DNA of 64,000 nt from Paracoccus shanxieyensis (GTDB lineage Bacteria > Pseudomonadota > Alphaproteobacteria > Rhodobacterales > Rhodobacteraceae). The notes below the pieces were generated by a model, which saw only the letters and a program-made list of their open reading frames with translations, did no database searches and was not told the origin of the DNA. The stretch spans positions 1 to 64,000 of the forward strand of contig NZ_WMII01000006.1 in NCBI RefSeq assembly GCF_009711265.1, in the 5' to 3' direction. This document shows, piece after piece, positions 8,666 to 19,594 of the stretch (positions are counted from its first letter, which is position 1; each line of letters opens with the position of its first letter). The translations under genes were made by a program, and so were the position numbers.

Positions 8666-9400
8666 CTACATCCGACCGAAATACGGTCTGCGCGTCAGCG
8701 TTTCGTGGACGTAGTTGATCATCGTGTTGAAGTCGAAAACCGGCAGGCCCGTCGCCGCCTGAACCGCATGGGCATAGGGTGGCAGGTCGCTGCATTCCAG
8801 CAGGATCGAGCCGACATCCGGGTTGCGGGCGACCAGATCGCGGGCGACCCCGATCACGCCTTGGCGCAGCGCATCGTCGTCAAGTTCGCCGATATTGGCG
8901 CGGATGCCGCTGTTGAACGCCGCGCATCCCTCCATCCCGGTCACGGCCAGCGGCACATCCGGCGAAACTCCGGTCCCGGCCAGATGGCCGGGTTTCAGGC
9001 AGGTCGAATCGGCGCAGATGACCCCCACGCGCTTGCCGGTGATCTGATGCATGAAATTCACCTGCAACAAGCTGCTGGCAAAGACCGGAATATCGACCGC
9101 TGCGGCGATTTCGCGCTGAAACAGCGCCATGAACCCGCAAGCGCCGGTAATGCCCAGCACACCTTCGTCCTGAAGCTTCTGCGCGGCGGCGGTAAAGGCG
9201 GGCAGCAGCGAGTCATCGGCATGATATAACAGCTTTTCGCCCGTCACCCCTTCGGCCAGCGCATAGCGCACCGGAAAATCATAGGTCGTCGCATTCGCCA
9301 CATTCCCCGGAATGAACGGATAAAAACAGTCGAGGACGATGATCCCCACGCTTTCCCCGGCCCAGGACTGCGACCTCAGGCGGGATTTGTAGATCGTCAT
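8666..9400 (-). CDS. Aspartate/glutamate racemase family protein
   Basis: A 244-residue protein of the Asp/Glu/hydantoin racemase superfamily. The two catalytic cysteines are in place: Cys88 in ITGACGF and Cys203 in LLECSDLPP. I chose the start at 9400 because GGAG lies 7 bases upstream. It is the last gene of the leftward operon SDR-IlvD-racemase. Members of this superfamily racemise amino acids or hydantoins or isomerise maleate; the exact substrate is not evident. Confidence 0.85.
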   Translation of the reverse strand: MTIYKSRLRSQSWAGESVGIIVLDCFYPFIPGNVANATTYDFPVRYALAEGVTGEKLLYHADDSLLPAFTAAAQKLQDEGVLGITGACGFMALFQREIAAAVDIPVFASSLLQVNFMHQITGKRVGVICADSTCLKPGHLAGTGVSPDVPLAVTGMEGCAAFNSGIRANIGELDDDALRQGVIGVARDLVARNPDVGSILLECSDLPPYAHAVQAATGLPVFDFNTMINYVHETLTRRPYFGRM

Positions 9401-9421
9401 GTTGGCACTCCGCAAAGACGT

Positions 9422-11149
9422 TCAGTAGGGGCGACGCTGGCTGGGGGCAGACCCCGAACCGCCGCGCAGAAAATCGAAATCCAGACCCTGATCGGCTTGC
9501 AGGACGTGGTTGACGAACAGGCTGCGATAGCCGCGTTCGGCCACGGCCACCGTCGGCTGCCACCTGGCACGGCGCTGATCCAGCACCTCGGGCGCGACAT
9601 GCAGGGTCAGGGTGCGGTTTTCCAGATCCAGCTCGATCTCGTCGCCCTCTTCGACCAGCGCGATGGGGCCGCCGATGGCGGTCTCGGGGGCTATCTGCAA
9701 CACCACGGTGCCGAAGGCCGTGCCGCTCATCCGGCCGTCCGAGATGCGCAGCACGTCGGTCACACCCTGATCCAGCAGCTTGCGCGGCACCTTGATATTG
9801 CCCAGCTCGGGCGCGCCGGGATAGCTGCGGGGACCGATATTCTTCAGCACCAACACCGATCCCGCGCTGACATCCAGATCGGGGCGGTCGATGCGGGCAT
9901 CCATATCCTCGATCGACTCGAACACGACGGCCTTGCCGCGATGCTGCAACAGATGCGGGCTGGCGGCGGTGGCCTTGATGATCGCGCCGTCGGGCGCCAG
10001 ATTGCCGCGCAGAACGGCCAGCGCGGGCTGGGTCTTGAAGGGTGTGTCGAACGCCGCGATCACCCGGTCGTCAAAGATTTCGGCGGGCGCGATCACCTCG
10101 GCGATCGTCTGCCCCGAGACGGTCAGGGCGTTCAGGTTCAGATGCGCCTGCATGGATTTCATCAGCGCGGGCAGCCCGCCCGCGTTATAGAACTCCTCCA
10201 TCAGATATTCGCCATTCGGCAGGATATTGGCCAGAAGCGGGATGCCCCGGCTGTTGGCCTCGATATCGTCCAGCGTCAGGTCAAGCCCCAGCCGCCCGGC
10301 CAAGGCCAGAAGATGCACCGTGGTATTGGTGCCGCCGCCGATGGCCGCGTTGACGCGGATGGCGTTTTCAAAGGCCGCGCGCGTGGCAAGCTGCGACATG
10401 CGCAGGTTCTGGCGGATCAGATCGACGATGCGGCGGCCGGAAAGCTGCGCCGCAGATTTCTTGCGCGCATCCGGCGCGGGAATGCCGGAACTGCCGGGCA
10501 GCGACATGCCAAGCGCCTCGAGCACCGCGCCCATGGTCGAGGCCGTGCCCATGGTATTGCAGACGCCGATGCTGCGCGACATGCCGAATTCCGCCTCGGC
10601 AAAGGCATCGACCGGCGCTAGACCCGAGCGGGTGTCGTCGTAAAGCTTGTACATGTCGGTGCCCGAACCGACCTGCTTGCCGCGGAAATTCCCGCTCATC
10701 ATCGGGCCGGCATGGACGATGATCGTCGGCAGATCGACGCTGGCCGCGCCCATGGCATAGGCCGGGCCGGTATTGTCGCAGCCGGTCAGCAGGACCACCC
10801 CGTCGATGGGGTTGCCCCGGATCAGCTCTTCCAGCTCCATGCTCATCAGGTTGCGATACATCATGCCGCTGGGCCGCATCAGCGAATCGCCGATGGACAT
10901 GGTCGGAAAGATCAGGGGAAACCCGCCCGCCTCCAGCACGCCGCGCGCCACCCATTCGGCCAGCTCGGTCAGGTGCGAATTGCAGGGCACAAGCTGCGAG
11001 GCGGAATTGGCGATCCCCACCACTGGCCGGCCCTCGAACATCTCTTTCAGATGGCCTTGGGATTTCAGGTGGGTGCGGTGAAAGAAACCTGCCGCGTCCG
11101 TCCGGTCGAACCAGACACGGCTGCGCAGGTGGGTAAGGTCTTCGGTCAT
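9422..11149 (-). CDS. IlvD/Edd family dehydratase
   Basis: A 575-residue Fe-S dehydratase. Three cysteines at 56 (PCNSH), 124 (TGCDNTGP) and 197 (GVCNTMGTAS) match the three [2Fe-2S] ligands of the dihydroxy-acid dehydratase family. Sequence style and context, with an SDR rather than ilv genes, favour a sugar-acid dehydratase (aldonate to 2-keto-3-deoxy acid) over valine/isoleucine biosynthesis. The gene lies 22 bases after the SDR stop and is followed by the racemase-like gene after 21 bases. Substrate uncertain. Confidence 0.88.
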   Translation of the reverse strand: MTEDLTHLRSRVWFDRTDAAGFFHRTHLKSQGHLKEMFEGRPVVGIANSASQLVPCNSHLTELAEWVARGVLEAGGFPLIFPTMSIGDSLMRPSGMMYRNLMSMELEELIRGNPIDGVVLLTGCDNTGPAYAMGAASVDLPTIIVHAGPMMSGNFRGKQVGSGTDMYKLYDDTRSGLAPVDAFAEAEFGMSRSIGVCNTMGTASTMGAVLEALGMSLPGSSGIPAPDARKKSAAQLSGRRIVDLIRQNLRMSQLATRAAFENAIRVNAAIGGGTNTTVHLLALAGRLGLDLTLDDIEANSRGIPLLANILPNGEYLMEEFYNAGGLPALMKSMQAHLNLNALTVSGQTIAEVIAPAEIFDDRVIAAFDTPFKTQPALAVLRGNLAPDGAIIKATAASPHLLQHRGKAVVFESIEDMDARIDRPDLDVSAGSVLVLKNIGPRSYPGAPELGNIKVPRKLLDQGVTDVLRISDGRMSGTAFGTVVLQIAPETAIGGPIALVEEGDEIELDLENRTLTLHVAPEVLDQRRARWQPTVAVAERGYRSLFVNHVLQADQGLDFDFLRGGSGSAPSQRRPY

Positions 11150-11171
11150 CTGGCGTTGCCTTTTCAGATGG

Positions 11172-11921
11172 TCAGATCAGCCCACCGTTGACGTGCAACG
11201 ACTGGCCGGTGATGTAGCTGGCGTCGGGTGACAGCAGAAAGGCGATGGCGGCGGCCACCTCATCGCTGCGTCCGGGACGGCCCAGCGGGATGCGAAGGGC
11301 GGTCCGGGCCAATTCGTCATCCGGCACGCCGTCGCGCGTGCCTGCGTCCTTTTCGATGAAACCCGGAACGACGCAGTTCACCGTGATGCCGTCGGCGGCC
11401 AATGCTCCGGCCACGCTGCGCATCGCGACCTCCAGCGCGCCCTTGGATGCGGCCGACATCGGAAACTGGCGAATATCGGTGCGGAACACATGCGAGGTGA
11501 AGCTGCCCGTCGCGACGATCCTGCCATGCGACGCGCGCGCAATCAGCGGCTGGGCATGTTTCACCAGCGCAAAGAAGCTGTAGACATTCGCGCGGAAGGC
11601 GCGGTCCAGATCCTCGAACGTGCCTTCGTCCAAAGATTTCAGGATCGGGAAGCCGGCATTCGCGACCAGACAATCCAGCCTGCCGAATACGGTCTGTGCC
11701 TGATTGGCAAGCTGGCGGCCCAGTTCGGGATCCATCAGATCGCCAAGCGCAGTCGCCACCACCGCCCCCTTGTCCCGCGCGGCATCGGCGACACGCTCCA
11801 GCGCCTCGGCCGAGCTGTGCGCGTGCAGCAGCAGCCCGATTTGCGGCGATGCCAGCCGCCGCGCCAGCGCCGCGCCGATACCCGAGGATGCCCCGGTGAT
11901 GATGGTTGTTCTGCGGTCCAT
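11172..11921 (-). CDS. SDR family NAD(P)-dependent oxidoreductase
   Basis: A 249-residue classical short-chain dehydrogenase. The cofactor motif TGASSGIG is near residue 10, NAG follows, and the C-terminus carries the usual YITGQSLHVNGG. The usual YxxxK is replaced by MSAASKG: the tyrosine position reads as serine or alanine, so the active site deserves checking. The start at 11921 has GGAG 6 bases upstream; the in-frame ATG at 11933 has a poorer site. It heads the SDR-IlvD-racemase operon and is divergent from the GntR regulator. Confidence 0.85.
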   Translation of the reverse strand: MDRRTTIITGASSGIGAALARRLASPQIGLLLHAHSSAEALERVADAARDKGAVVATALGDLMDPELGRQLANQAQTVFGRLDCLVANAGFPILKSLDEGTFEDLDRAFRANVYSFFALVKHAQPLIARASHGRIVATGSFTSHVFRTDIRQFPMSAASKGALEVAMRSVAGALAADGITVNCVVPGFIEKDAGTRDGVPDDELARTALRIPLGRPGRSDEVAAAIAFLLSPDASYITGQSLHVNGGLI

Positions 11922-12033
11922 TCGGATCTCCATCAAAGGGGCGCGGGTCACAGCCGGTAACGCGCCAGAAGCCGCCCCTCGATCATCGAAAGCGCGCGCC
12001 ACCGGGAAGGCGACACTGCGGTCGGCGAGTCGA

Positions 12034-12074
12034 TTGTTAACCGTTGACCGCCTACTGCCAACAATTGACGGTTA
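12034..12074. promoter_or_regulatory. Nested inverted repeats in the SDR/GntR divergent region
   Basis: ATTGTT at 12034-12039 pairs with AACAAT at 12060-12065, and TAACCGT at 12038-12044 pairs with ACGGTTA at 12068-12074. These lie between the divergent SDR and GntR starts and are good candidates for GntR (FadR subfamily) binding half-sites. The assignment to the neighbouring regulator is inference. Confidence 0.5.
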
Positions 12075-12146
12075 CGGAAATTGGTGCAAGGGGGGAATGT
12101 GAAATGCTACGGCTGGGACGCCGATTTCTGATGAGGTGCTGTTCAA

Positions 12147-12799
12147 ATGACCATCCGTCCGCTGCCGCGAAACACGTTCCGCGAGCAAGTCGTCGCCGAA
12201 CTGCGCAATGCGATCATCAACGGCACCTATGCGCCCGGCGCGCCGCTGGTCGAACTGGAACTGGCCGAGAAATTCGGCGTCAGCCGGGGACCGATTCGTG
12301 AAGCCATGCGGCAATTGATCGAAGAGGGGCTGGTCGTCACCGTGCCCTATCTGGGCACCCGCGTGATGAGCCTGACACTGGACGGGCTGGAGGATCTGTT
12401 TTCCGTCCGCGCCGAGATGGAGGTCTTTGCCAATCGCCTGATCTGGCCCAAGCGCGATCCGGAGCTGCTGGCCGAATTGCGCGCGCGCCACGCGCAGCTG
12501 ACCCGGACGCTGAAGGATGCCGATATGGGCGCGCAGCTGGCGGCCGAGATCGAGCTGCATGAACTGGCCTATGCCGCATCAGGCAACAAGCTGCTGATGT
12601 CGTTCTGGAATGTGCTGAAGGGCCAGATGCAGCTTTACTGGGCCACCTATCACCGCGCTCATGGCCGCACCGGCCCTGCCCCCACCATCCATGACCGCTA
12701 TGTCGACCTGATGCATGGCGACGATTTCGCAGCGGTCGAGGCGGAAATCCGAGCGCATCTTCTGCAAGGCTGCGCCACGATGGAGGATTTCCTGCGCTA

Positions 12800-12827
<28 letters not shown>
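12147..12827 (+). CDS. GntR family transcriptional regulator (FadR/FCD subfamily)
   Basis: A 226-residue regulator. The N-terminal winged helix ([17 protein letters not shown], then [19 protein letters not shown]) is typical GntR, followed by an all-helical FCD effector domain with metal-type histidines. A GAGGTG site precedes the ATG. It is divergent from the SDR-IlvD-racemase operon, which it probably represses until a sugar-acid-type ligand binds. Its 3' end overlaps the converging aapP-type gene by 28 bases. Confidence 0.92.
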
Positions 12828-13612
<785 letters not shown>

Positions 13613-13622
13613 GTTCGGTTCC

Positions 13623-14699
13623 TTAATGCCGGCCGGTATTCATGCGCCGTTCAAGGAACGCGCCATAGCGGGACAGGCCAAAGACGAAGGTGAAGTAGAT
13701 CGCCGAGATGAAGACATAGACCTCGACGAAGGCAAAGCTCCACTCACCCGTGCCATAGGCCGCATTCCCCGAGGCCAGCAGCTCGAAAAAGCCGATGATG
13801 ACCACCATCGAGGTCTCCATGAACGCGATTACCATCTGGTTGATCGTTGCAGGCAAGGCGTTGCGGAACGCCTGCGGCAGCAGGATGCGCGACACGCGAT
13901 AGCGATAGCTCAGCCCCAGCGCCTTGGCCGCTTCGTCCTGTCCTGCGGCGACACCCTGAAGCCCGCCCCGGATGATCTCGGCCTGATAGGCGGCGAAGAA
14001 CAGACCCAGCGCCAGAATGACGCGATACAGCTTTTCGCCCTGCAGAAATGCGGGCAGCACGAAGGGCAGGAAGATCGCAAAGGTGAACAGGATGGTAATG
14101 ACCGGCAGCGACCGCACGGCGTCGATGAAAAAGCCGGTGGCGCGGGCGATGACCGGCATTTCCGAACGGCGCATCAGCGCCAGCATGATGGACAGCGGCA
14201 TGCCCACCAGCACGGTGCCGACAAAGATCATCAAGGTCAGGCTGAGCCCGCCCCATTGATCCGCCGTGACCGGGCGCAGTCCGAACACGCCGCCGCGCAT
14301 CAGCATGAAGAACGTCACCGCGCCCAGAATCCAGATCAGGGACAGCGCGCGCACGTTCCAGAAGCGCGGAAAGCAGCTTGCGGCGACGGTAGCCACGACA
14401 ATGACGCAGGCCAAAGCCGAGCGCCATTGTTCATCATACGGGTAAAGCCCGAACAGGATCAGCCGCCAGCGGTTTGCGATGACCGACCAGCACGCGCCCC
14501 CCGCGGCCTGACAGGTGTCGTGCCGCGCCTCGGGGGCGAAGGTGGCGTCCAAGAGGCCCCAGCGGATCAGCATCCATGCCAGACTGCCCAGCAGCGCGAA
14601 GCTGCCCACCGTCAAGAGCCCGGACCCGACCGAGCCGAAATAGTCGCGGCGGATCTGCCGCCAGCCGTTCGAGGGCCGTTTGATCTGGGATACGGTCAT
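13623..14699 (-). CDS. aapM: General L-amino acid ABC transporter permease
   Basis: A 358-residue inner-membrane permease. Several membrane segments are clear and the EAA loop reads [20 protein letters not shown]. The long N-terminal part before the HisM-like domain, with a periplasmic segment carrying two cysteines ([11 protein letters not shown]), is typical of AapM/BztC. It follows aapQ by 3 bases and precedes aapP by 10. Confidence 0.9.
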   Translation of the reverse strand: MTVSQIKRPSNGWRQIRRDYFGSVGSGLLTVGSFALLGSLAWMLIRWGLLDATFAPEARHDTCQAAGGACWSVIANRWRLILFGLYPYDEQWRSALACVIVVATVAASCFPRFWNVRALSLIWILGAVTFFMLMRGGVFGLRPVTADQWGGLSLTLMIFVGTVLVGMPLSIMLALMRRSEMPVIARATGFFIDAVRSLPVITILFTFAIFLPFVLPAFLQGEKLYRVILALGLFFAAYQAEIIRGGLQGVAAGQDEAAKALGLSYRYRVSRILLPQAFRNALPATINQMVIAFMETSMVVIIGFFELLASGNAAYGTGEWSFAFVEVYVFISAIYFTFVFGLSRYGAFLERRMNTGRH

Positions 14700-14702
14700 G
14701 CC

Positions 14703-15866
14703 TCAGCCCCTCAGCTGGTGGCCTTTCAGGGCCACGGCTTTGTTGATGCGGTTCAGGATCGCTGCCAGCGTGAAGTTGATGATCAGGAACGTCACCATCA
14801 GCAGGCCGACCAGCTCGAAGGTCTGCCCCGAATGGGTGATCGCCGCGTTCACCACCATGAAGAAATCAGCAAAGCCCACGATGATGCCCAATGTCGTCGC
14901 CTTGATCAGCCAGACATACTGGTTGGTCAGGATCGGCAGCATCGAGCGGAAGGCCAGCGGGAACCGGACGCGGGAAAACACCGACCACGGCGTCAGACCC
15001 AGCGACTGCGCCGCCTCGACCTGCCCCTTGCTGACGGCGTTGAAGCCGCCGCGCACGATCTCGGCCACATAGGCGCCACCATAGATGGCGATGGCAAAGA
15101 CCAGCGCATAGATTTCCGGCGGAATGCGATAGCCGCCCTGAATGTTCAGCCCGCGCACGGCAGGCCAGGTCATGATCTGGGCCCCGCCGGTATATCCGGC
15201 CCAGCCCACGACCAGCGCCGCAACCGCGGCGGCAAGGGCGATGCCAAGGCTCAGCGCGCGCTTTCTGGCGGGCTCGACCCGCCGGAACCGGCGCAGGCCA
15301 TGCAGCGCCAGAATCGCCGACACCGCCACGGCCAGCAGCACCAGCAGCACAAAGATCGACCAGCCGGCGATGGTGACACCCGGCAGGTAAAGCCCGCGAT
15401 TGGTCAGAAAGCCGCCGGCGAATTCATAGGCCTGACGCGGCGGCGGCAGACGGTTCGCCAAGGCATACCAGAAAAACACCTGCACGATCAGGGGGATGTT
15501 GCGAAACGCCTCGACATAGACCGTGCCGACCAGCCGGAATGCCTTGTTGGGCGAAATCCGGGCAATGCCGATCACGCCCCCGATCAGCGTGGCAAAGATC
15601 AGCGACAGGACCCCGATGAACAGCGTGTTCAGCAGACCCATCAGCAGAACCCACCAATAGGGATCAAAGGCCGTCGTCGGCAGCAGCGAAAAGGTCATCT
15701 CCCAGCCGGTCGCTTTTTGCAGAAAGCCGAAGCCGGTCTTGATGCCTTGCGCCGCCAGCCTTTCGCGCGCCGTCAGCACGGCAACGACCAGACAGCACGC
15801 GATTGCGGCAACGAAGGCGGCCTGCAATCCGATGGCGCGGACCTTGCGGTTTTTCCAGAGTGTCAT
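14703..15866 (-). CDS. aapQ: General L-amino acid ABC transporter permease
   Basis: A 387-residue permease of the AapQ/BztB type, with the large insert between the first and second membrane segments and the EAA loop KGQVEAAQSLGLTPWSVFSRV near residue 300. The start at 15866 (MTLWKNRKVR) follows GAGG; the in-frame extension to 15953 would run into the aapJ coding region and is rejected. Forms the membrane channel with AapM. Confidence 0.9.
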   Translation of the reverse strand: MTLWKNRKVRAIGLQAAFVAAIACCLVVAVLTARERLAAQGIKTGFGFLQKATGWEMTFSLLPTTAFDPYWWVLLMGLLNTLFIGVLSLIFATLIGGVIGIARISPNKAFRLVGTVYVEAFRNIPLIVQVFFWYALANRLPPPRQAYEFAGGFLTNRGLYLPGVTIAGWSIFVLLVLLAVAVSAILALHGLRRFRRVEPARKRALSLGIALAAAVAALVVGWAGYTGGAQIMTWPAVRGLNIQGGYRIPPEIYALVFAIAIYGGAYVAEIVRGGFNAVSKGQVEAAQSLGLTPWSVFSRVRFPLAFRSMLPILTNQYVWLIKATTLGIIVGFADFFMVVNAAITHSGQTFELVGLLMVTFLIINFTLAAILNRINKAVALKGHQLRG

Positions 15867-15918
15867 CGCGACCTCGTTCGGGCAGGGGCGGCCCCGCCAA
15901 GGGCCACCCGTATGTCGA

Positions 15919-16956
15919 TCAGTCGATGACGAAGGGGAACAGAACCCCGCCATTGTTCCACAGCGCCGTCAGCTCGCGCGGCATCTTGTAGGGCGTTTGC
16001 GACCCCAGACCGCGCTCGAAGATCTGGGAATAGTTGCCGACCTTCGAGATGACGTTGAACGCCCAGTCGTCCGAAAGGCCCAGCGGCGTGCCGAAGCCCG
16101 GCGTGACGCCCAGCATCTTGGCGATTTCGGGCGTGGCAGGATTGGCCTTCGCCTCGGCGACATTGGTGGAATCGATGCCTTCCTGTTCGGCGAACAGCAG
16201 CACCGACAGCATCCAGTTGGCGATGTCCAGCCACTGCTCGTCGCCCTGACGGACGATCATCACCTCGGGTTCGACCGCCAGAACATCAGGCAGCAGGACG
16301 TGATCTTCGGGATTCGCCGCGACCGAGCGGGCAATGCCCAGCACCGGACCCCATTGCGCATAAAGATCGCAGCGCCCCGAGAAATAGGCGTCTTCCAGTT
16401 CCTCGGTCTTTTCGATCGCGATGGTTTCCAGCTTGATGCCGATGCGGCTGGCATAGGACGCCACCTGACGTTCTTGCGCCGAGCCCGCCGGAATGCAGAC
16501 CGACCCGCCATCGGCATCCTTCAGCGAGGTCAGGCCCAGTTCCTTATGCGCAAGGATCTTGGTCGTGCCCAGATAATAGGAATTCGAGAACTGGAAGCCC
16601 AGCTCGGTATCGCGCGAGAAGGTGCCGCCCGACGCCTTGATGATGATATCGACATCGCCCGATTGCAGCGCGGGCCAGCGCTGCGTCCAGGAAATCGGCA
16701 CGACCTTGATCTTGTCGGGATCGTCAAAGATCGCCGTGGCCAGCGCGCGGCACAGGTCGATGTCCAGACCCTTCCAGACGCCCTTGTCATCGACTTCGGC
16801 AAAGCCAAGATACGAGCCGTTATGGCCGGGGCAGTTCAGCACACCCCGGTCCTTGACGGCTTTCAAGGTGTCGCCCGGCGCGGCCTGCGCCGAGGATCCA
16901 AAGGTCAGAACGGCAGCGACGCTGGCGGCGACGCCGGCAAGAAGCATAGCTTTCAT
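15919..16956 (-). CDS. aapJ: General L-amino acid ABC transporter substrate-binding protein
   Basis: A 345-residue periplasmic binding protein. A signal peptide (MKAMLLAGVAASVAAVLTFG, cleavage after SSAQA) is followed by the family start DTLKAVKDRGVLNCPGHNGS and the SBP_bac_3 fold ending in ELTALWNNGGVLFPF. First gene of the aapJQMP operon, 95 bases after the stop of the upstream SDR gene, so it may have its own promoter. Expected to bind a broad range of polar L-amino acids. Confidence 0.92.
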   Translation of the reverse strand: MKAMLLAGVAASVAAVLTFGSSAQAAPGDTLKAVKDRGVLNCPGHNGSYLGFAEVDDKGVWKGLDIDLCRALATAIFDDPDKIKVVPISWTQRWPALQSGDVDIIIKASGGTFSRDTELGFQFSNSYYLGTTKILAHKELGLTSLKDADGGSVCIPAGSAQERQVASYASRIGIKLETIAIEKTEELEDAYFSGRCDLYAQWGPVLGIARSVAANPEDHVLLPDVLAVEPEVMIVRQGDEQWLDIANWMLSVLLFAEQEGIDSTNVAEAKANPATPEIAKMLGVTPGFGTPLGLSDDWAFNVISKVGNYSQIFERGLGSQTPYKMPRELTALWNNGGVLFPFVID

Positions 16957-17051
16957 TGTGTTACATCCCTGTTGTTTTTGCGATTGGCCTGTTTGTCATC
17001 TCTGGCGTCACAGCACAGGCTGCCGCGACGCCTTTCGCCTGCGGCCTGGAC

Positions 17052-17807
17052 TCAGGCGTAGATATAACCGCCTGAAACGATGATGTTTTCGCCGGTCATG
17101 TAGGTGTTTTTCGGACCGCCGGCCATCAGCACCCATTCGGCCATCTCCTCGGGCTCTCCGCCCCGCGCCAGCGGGCTGGCCTTGGCCAGTTCGCCCAGAA
17201 AGCCCAGCTCCTTGGCCTTTTGCGTGGCCATCCCGGCGGGGGCCACCGAATTGACCAGAATGCCGTCGGGGGCGACCTCATGGGCCATGCTTTTGGTCAG
17301 GCTGACCACCGCCGCCTTGGTCGCGGCGTAATGCGCGTTCTGCGGATGCGCCTTGAACGCATCGACCGAGGTGATGTTGACGATCCGGCCCCGCACATGC
17401 CCCTTGGGGTCCTGCTGGCGCATCTGACGGACCCCCGCGACCATCATGTGATAGGTGCCCTTGACGTTGATGGCGTTCGAGGCGTCCCAATCGGCATCCG
17501 TGATCTCAAGGATCGGCTTGCGCGGATAGATCGCCGCCGAATTGACCAGCGTATCGACGCGGCCCAGCTCTTCGGCAACCTGCGCGAAGGCGGCATGGGC
17601 GGCCTCGGCCGTGCGGATGTCGCAGGCGGCAAACGCCGCGGGCAGACCTGCCGCACGGGCCGGGGCCAGCGCCGCCTCGGCGGCAGCGGCGTTGATGTCG
17701 ATGATCCCGATGGCCGCAGCGCCATTGCGCACCGCCATCTCGGCGATCAGCGCCCCAAGCCCGGCGCCACCGCCCACAACCACAACAGAAAGACCCTGCA
17801 TCGTCAT
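17052..17807 (-). CDS. SDR family oxidoreductase
   Basis: A 251-residue classical short-chain dehydrogenase: cofactor loop GGGAGLG near 12-18, NSAAIY in place of NNAG, serine in NITSVDAF and the YAATK active-site tyrosine/lysine. The C-terminus [14 protein letters not shown] is of the family type. It overlaps the stop of the next SDR by ATGA, so the two are co-translated. A putative LysR-type site lies before the pair at 18600-18618. Substrate unknown. Confidence 0.88.
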   Translation of the reverse strand: MTMQGLSVVVVGGGAGLGALIAEMAVRNGAAAIGIIDINAAAAEAALAPARAAGLPAAFAACDIRTAEAAHAAFAQVAEELGRVDTLVNSAAIYPRKPILEITDADWDASNAINVKGTYHMMVAGVRQMRQQDPKGHVRGRIVNITSVDAFKAHPQNAHYAATKAAVVSLTKSMAHEVAPDGILVNSVAPAGMATQKAKELGFLGELAKASPLARGGEPEEMAEWVLMAGGPKNTYMTGENIIVSGGYIYA

Positions 17808-18532
17808 TTACCTTTGTCCTGAGCGCCATTCTGTGCGCCTGTCGCCGTCGCCTGATGCATCGGAAGAATATCGAAACGCGCCACATCCACCGATTGCGGC
17901 AATGTCAGCACCGCCAGCACCATCGCGGCCACGTCTTCGGGCTGCACTGCGGAATTGCCCGCATACATCGCTGCCCGCGCCTCGGCGGACAGCAGATCCT
18001 TGTAAAGTCCGGTCTCGACCCGGCCCGCCACGATTTCGGTCACCCGCACGCCGTAAGGCGCCAGATCCAGCCGCAGCGCCTGCGCAAAGCCGCCGATGGC
18101 GGCCTTGGTCGCGCAATAGACCGCCAGCTTGGCAAAGGGCGCGTGACCCGCGGTCGAGCCGGTGAAGAACACATGCCCCCTGCCCCGGTCCTGCATCCCC
18201 GGCACCACGGCCCGCGTCACCGCCAAGGCCGAACGCAGGTTCAGGTCAATGGCCCGGTCGATCTGGGCCATGTCCATCTGGGCAAAGGGCAGCATGGCGG
18301 GCATCATGCCGGCGTTGTTGATCAGCACGTCAGGCGTCAGCCCGGCAAGCTGGTCAATCGCCGCCGGGTCGGCCAGATCAAGCTGCATCGCGCGGATCCC
18401 CTGCGCCTCAAGCGCCGCCAGAGCGTCGGGCTGTCTGCCGACGGCGATCACGTCATGCCCCGCGGCCTTCATCGCCAAGGTGATGGCTTTGCCGATGCCG
18501 CTGGTTGCTCCGGTTATCAGTGCCTGTGTCAT
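17804..18532 (-). CDS. SDR family oxidoreductase
   Basis: A 242-residue short-chain dehydrogenase with TGATSGIG at 8-15, NNAGMMPA, serine in [11 protein letters not shown] and YCATK active-site residues. All catalytic residues are present. First of two coupled SDR genes; the promoter region (18533-18639) carries a site that is nearly identical to one before the TPP/hydantoinase operon, suggesting shared control by the GcvA-like regulator. Substrate unknown. Confidence 0.88.
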   Translation of the reverse strand: MTQALITGATSGIGKAITLAMKAAGHDVIAVGRQPDALAALEAQGIRAMQLDLADPAAIDQLAGLTPDVLINNAGMMPAMLPFAQMDMAQIDRAIDLNLRSALAVTRAVVPGMQDRGRGHVFFTGSTAGHAPFAKLAVYCATKAAIGGFAQALRLDLAPYGVRVTEIVAGRVETGLYKDLLSAEARAAMYAGNSAVQPEDVAAMVLAVLTLPQSVDVARFDILPMHQATATGAQNGAQDKGK

Positions 18533-18599
18533 GCCTGCATCCTTCTCTGCGCCAAAGCTGCGGCATCGGAAGGCCGAACCAAATCAAGAAAAGCGGCAG

Positions 18600-18618
18600 A
18601 TCGACAAAATTTTCTTGC
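18600..18618. promoter_or_regulatory. Putative LysR-regulator site upstream of the SDR pair
   Basis: ATCGACAAAATTTTCTTG at 18600-18617 matches 16 of 18 bases of the sequence at 28308-28325 upstream of the TPP/hydantoinase operon. It has the T-N11-A-like dyad (CAA/TTG) expected of LysR-type sites and lies 68 bases upstream of the SDR start. Confidence 0.6.
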
Positions 18619-18639
18619 GGCTGCGGAATTCGCCGGGGA

Positions 18640-19566
18640 TCAGAACTTCTGCACGCCAAGCTGACGCCAGTTTTCGCCTTCGACCCATGCGCAGAACGCG
18701 GCAATGGGTTTCAGGCGGCGATGCGCGCGCGGCAGAACCAGATAAAAGCCGGGCACCTGTTCGCCCGGCATCCCCTGCATGATGTCGCGACCCAGGGGCG
18801 CGACCAGCTTTCCCAGCTTCAGATCCTCTTCGGCGTCGATGGTCGAGATCAGACCGACGCCCAACCCCGCGACCGTGGCACGCCGCATGGTGGCTGCATC
18901 CTGAAAGCGGATGCCGCCGGGATTGTCCGCCGCCTCGACGCCCAGATGGCGCAGCACATCGCCCCATAGCCCTTCCGCCAGCACCGGATGCAGCAGCGGC
19001 AGGTCCAGCAGATCGGCAGGGCCCGCGATCTTGCGCGCCATGTCCGGGGTGCAGCAGATCTGTTTGAAATCCTGAAGCAGCAGCGTGCTTTCATATTGCC
19101 GCCAGCCGCCGAAGCCCCATTGAACCGCCACGTCCACCTCGTCCGAGACGAAATCGGGAAGCTCGACCATGGTGGTCAGCCGCAGATCGGCATCGGGCAT
19201 GGTGTCGCGAAACGCGGCCAGCCGGTCCAGCAGATAGCGGGTCGCGAAATAGGGGCTGGCGTTCAGGTTGATGCGGTTCTTCGGGCCGGTCTTCGTCACC
19301 CGCCGCACGCCCTCGGTCAGCTCGTCAAAGGCGGATTGCACATAATGCGCCAGCAGGATCGCCTGCTCATTGGGCTCGATCGCGCGGCCCTTGCGCTCGA
19401 ACAGCTCGACGCCCAGCGTGTCTTCCAGCAGCTTGATCTGCGCGCTGACGGCCTGCGGCGTGACCCGCAATTCGTCGGCGGCACTGCGAAAGCTGCGGTG
19501 CCGCACGACGGTGTGAAACACGCGCAAGGCGTTCAGCGGCGGCAGGCGGATGGCACGTTCGTTCAT
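18640..19566 (-). CDS. LysR family regulator, GcvA-like
   Basis: A 308-residue regulator. LPPLNALRVFHTVVRHRSF and the following AADELRVTPQAVSAQIKLLE form the helix-turn-helix of the GcvA subgroup, and the effector domain contains the subgroup's VQWGFGGW. It lies 28 bases after the FAD oxidoreductase stop at the end of the long leftward operon and so is probably autoregulated as part of it. Likely targets are its own operon and the SDR pair downstream, both preceded by the same 18-base site. Confidence 0.92.
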   Translation of the reverse strand: MNERAIRLPPLNALRVFHTVVRHRSFRSAADELRVTPQAVSAQIKLLEDTLGVELFERKGRAIEPNEQAILLAHYVQSAFDELTEGVRRVTKTGPKNRINLNASPYFATRYLLDRLAAFRDTMPDADLRLTTMVELPDFVSDEVDVAVQWGFGGWRQYESTLLLQDFKQICCTPDMARKIAGPADLLDLPLLHPVLAEGLWGDVLRHLGVEAADNPGGIRFQDAATMRRATVAGLGVGLISTIDAEEDLKLGKLVAPLGRDIMQGMPGEQVPGFYLVLPRAHRRLKPIAAFCAWVEGENWRQLGVQKF

Positions 19567-19594
19567 GATCCTGCGGCGCCGCCGCCCCTTCCGT

